A DNA stretch of 64,000 nucleotides from a virus: positions 1 through 64,000 of IMG/VR virus record IMGVR_UViG_3300046777_001709. One strand, given 5' to 3'. The notes beneath the pieces were generated by a model that saw only the letters and a list, made by a program, of their open reading frames with translations, searched no databases and was not told the DNA's origin. Shown here one piece after another: positions 62,824 to 64,000 of this stretch (positions are counted from its first letter, which is position 1; the number at the start of each line of letters is the position of its first letter). Both the position numbers and the translations under genes were made by a program.

Positions 62824-64000
62824 TCATTTACCCCCTTCTAATATTTTTTCTAAATCCTTTATTTTTCTATTTTGATCTTTAATTGCTTCAATTAAAAGAC
62901 CAACAATATTACCATAGGCAACAGATTTAGTTTCATCACCATAAACAACATCAGGAATAATTTTTTCAACTTCCTGAGCAATTACACCAATTTGATGCTC
63001 TCCATTATCTATACGATCATATTCAACTCCACGAAGAGATAATACCTTATTTAATGCGTTATCAATAGTTTTAATATTTATTTTAAGTTTTTCATCAGAA
63101 TTTGCAGTTACAGTTCCACCAACAACCATATTTCCTGTTGATGGGTTAAAAGTTAATTTTGTAGAAGATACATTTATTGTAGATACCGTTCCACTAGTAG
63201 TATCATCAAATAGCAGATATCTTGTAGCATTTGTAGAAGTGTCGTCAACAACACTTATAGATCCTCCACTACCGCCACCACCAGTAATATTAATAGTAGT
63301 AATTCCTGAAACTGGTGTGGTAATTGTAGAAACTCCCGCACCTCTAAAATCAATTAAGGTAATTCCTACACCTACAATACCCCCAAATGTTGCGATTCCA
63401 ACTCCACCATTATTGTTTCCTTGAATTCCTTGTAGTCCTTGTGTACCTTGAGTACCTTGACGACCCTGAAGTCCTTGAATACCTTGAGTACCTTGAGAAC
63501 CTACAGCACCTTGAGAACCAATAGATCCCTGAGTGCCTTGAAGACCCTGGAGTCCTTGAAGTCCCTGGAGTCCTTGAGAACCAACAGTACCTTGAGAACC
63601 TACAGTACCTTGAGAACCAATGGCACCTTGAGAACCTACAGTACCTTGAGTACCCTGAAGTCCTTGAAGTCCTTGAGAACCAACAGTACCTTGAGAACCT
63701 ACAGTACCTTGAGAACCTACAGCACCTTGAGAACCAATAGATCCCTGAGTGCCTTGAAGACCCTGGAGTCCTTGAAGTCCTTGAGAACCAATGGTACCTT
63801 GAGAACCTACAGTACCTTGAGAACCAATAGATCCTTGAGTACCTTGACGACCTTGGAGTCCTTGAAGTCCCTGAAGACCTTGTGATCCAACGGCACCTTG
63901 AGAACCTACAGTACCTTGAGCACCAATTGCACCTTGAGTACCAATGATACCTTGAGATCCGATAGCACCCTGAGATCCTACAGAACCTTGAGCACCAATG
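62824..64000 (-). CDS. Collagen-like fibre with S74 domain (5' end outside window)
   Basis: An open minus-strand frame from the window edge to 62824, at least 391 residues. Its first part (to about 63415) is unbroken G-x-y repeats (GAQ, GSV, GSQ, GTV, GLQ units), followed by a beta-rich linker (GNNNGGVGIATFGGIVGVGI) and the C-terminal S74 chaperone: NSDEKLKINIKTIDNALNKV, LSLRGVEYDRID, IGVIAQEVEKIIPDVV, SVAYGNIVGLLIEAIKD and a coiled end. S74 domains fold fibre trimers and then self-cleave. The Ser/Lys-containing SDEKLK region includes the cleavage site. A start at 63129 is only an internal Met. Confidence 0.85.
   Translation of the reverse strand, partial: IGAQGSVGSQGAIGSQGIIGTQGAIGAQGTVGSQGAVGSQGLQGLQGLQGRQGTQGSIGSQGTVGSQGTIGSQGLQGLQGLQGTQGSIGSQGAVGSQGTVGSQGTVGSQGLQGLQGTQGTVGSQGAIGSQGTVGSQGTVGSQGLQGLQGLQGLQGTQGSIGSQGAVGSQGTQGIQGLQGRQGTQGTQGLQGIQGNNNGGVGIATFGGIVGVGITLIDFRGAGVSTITTPVSGITTINITGGGGSGGSISVVDDTSTNATRYLLFDDTTSGTVSTINVSSTKLTFNPSTGNMVVGGTVTANSDEKLKINIKTIDNALNKVLSLRGVEYDRIDNGEHQIGVIAQEVEKIIPDVVYGDETKSVAYGNIVGLLIEAIKDQNRKIKDLEKILEGGK
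63415..64000 (-). repeat. Collagen-like coding repeat tract at window edge
   Basis: Tandem G-x-y codons from about 63415 to the window end, with recurring approximately 110-bp blocks (GLQ-GLQ-GLQ-GTQ-GSI-GSQ-type order). The tract continues beyond the window, so its full length is unknown. Confidence 0.85.

Noticed and set aside
63130-64000. Gene starting at 63129 (101 codons)
   Set aside because: The same frame stays open upstream through a linker into the collagen tract to the window edge, so 63129 is an internal Met of a larger fibre gene.

Overview
This window is part of the genome of a T4-like myovirus infecting marine cyanobacteria (a Synechococcus/Prochlorococcus cyanomyovirus). The evidence is the set of T4-type genes (gp4, gp53, gp48, gp54, gp26, hub gp5/gp27 types, gp32, gp33, gp59) together with cyanophage markers: phoH, thyX, glutaredoxin, a DUF1825-like protein otherwise typical of cyanobacteria, cyanobacterial-style HNH and zinc proteins, and very large glycine-rich or collagen-like tail proteins. 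The DNA is AT-rich, genes are packed end to end (many ATGA or TAATG junctions), and most lie on the minus strand. Names rest on sequence patterns recognised by eye; no database search was run.

Layout. (1) 0-6.8 kb: small early/middle genes, a kinase, an HNH nuclease, an SF2 helicase, and an RNA ligase 1 gene cut in two by an oppositely oriented GIY-YIG homing endonuclease gene. Four junctions here share one composite element: an imperfect dyad, a hairpin and a TATAAT-type -10 at near-fixed spacing. (2) 6.8-8.2 kb: cupin, 2OG-Fe(II)-oxygenase-like and zinc-protein genes. (3) 8.2-35.1 kb: late virion cluster read leftward: gp54, gp26, a small protein, a helical hub/tape-like protein, a lysozyme + M23 hydrolase, gp27-like and gp5-like hub proteins, a spike, then large fibre, beta-helix and glycine-rich adhesin proteins. 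Inside it (16.8-17.5 kb) sits an early island with two perfect sigma-70 promoters, a Phd/YefM-like antitoxin and two abutting tRNA genes. (4) 35.1-37.7 kb, plus strand: gp4, an unnamed protein, gp48, gp53, fired from a pair of facing late promoters. (5) 37.7-45.3 kb: Mom-like acetyltransferase fold, gp32, DUF1825-like protein, gp59, gp33, an MGME1-like exonuclease, PhoH, ThyX, small conserved proteins and glutaredoxin. (6) 45.3-55.6 kb: a glycan cassette of glycosyltransferases, methyltransferases and a GH130-like propeller. (7) 55.6-64 kb: three paralogous giant adhesins built from glycine-rich scaffold and 40-residue Asp-box repeats, then a collagen-like S74 fibre running off the window edge.

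How it works together. Host RNA polymerase would use the TTGACA/TATAAT promoters early (gp33 operon, gp32, tRNAs, antitoxin, helicase). gp33 (with gp55, not seen here) would then direct polymerase to NATAAATA/CTAAATA late promoters in front of virion genes. gp32, gp59, the helicase and the exonuclease act in replication and recombination; thyX, glutaredoxin and phoH act in nucleotide, redox or stress metabolism.

The strongest unexpected observation is in the adhesins. Their Asp-box repeats fall into five blocks, each with seven units by my count, inserted into loops of a glycine-rich scaffold. This suggests five seven-bladed beta-propellers plugged into tail adhesins, next to a glycan-synthesis cassette. 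The split RNA ligase and the repeated dyad-hairpin-promoter element are the next most interesting.
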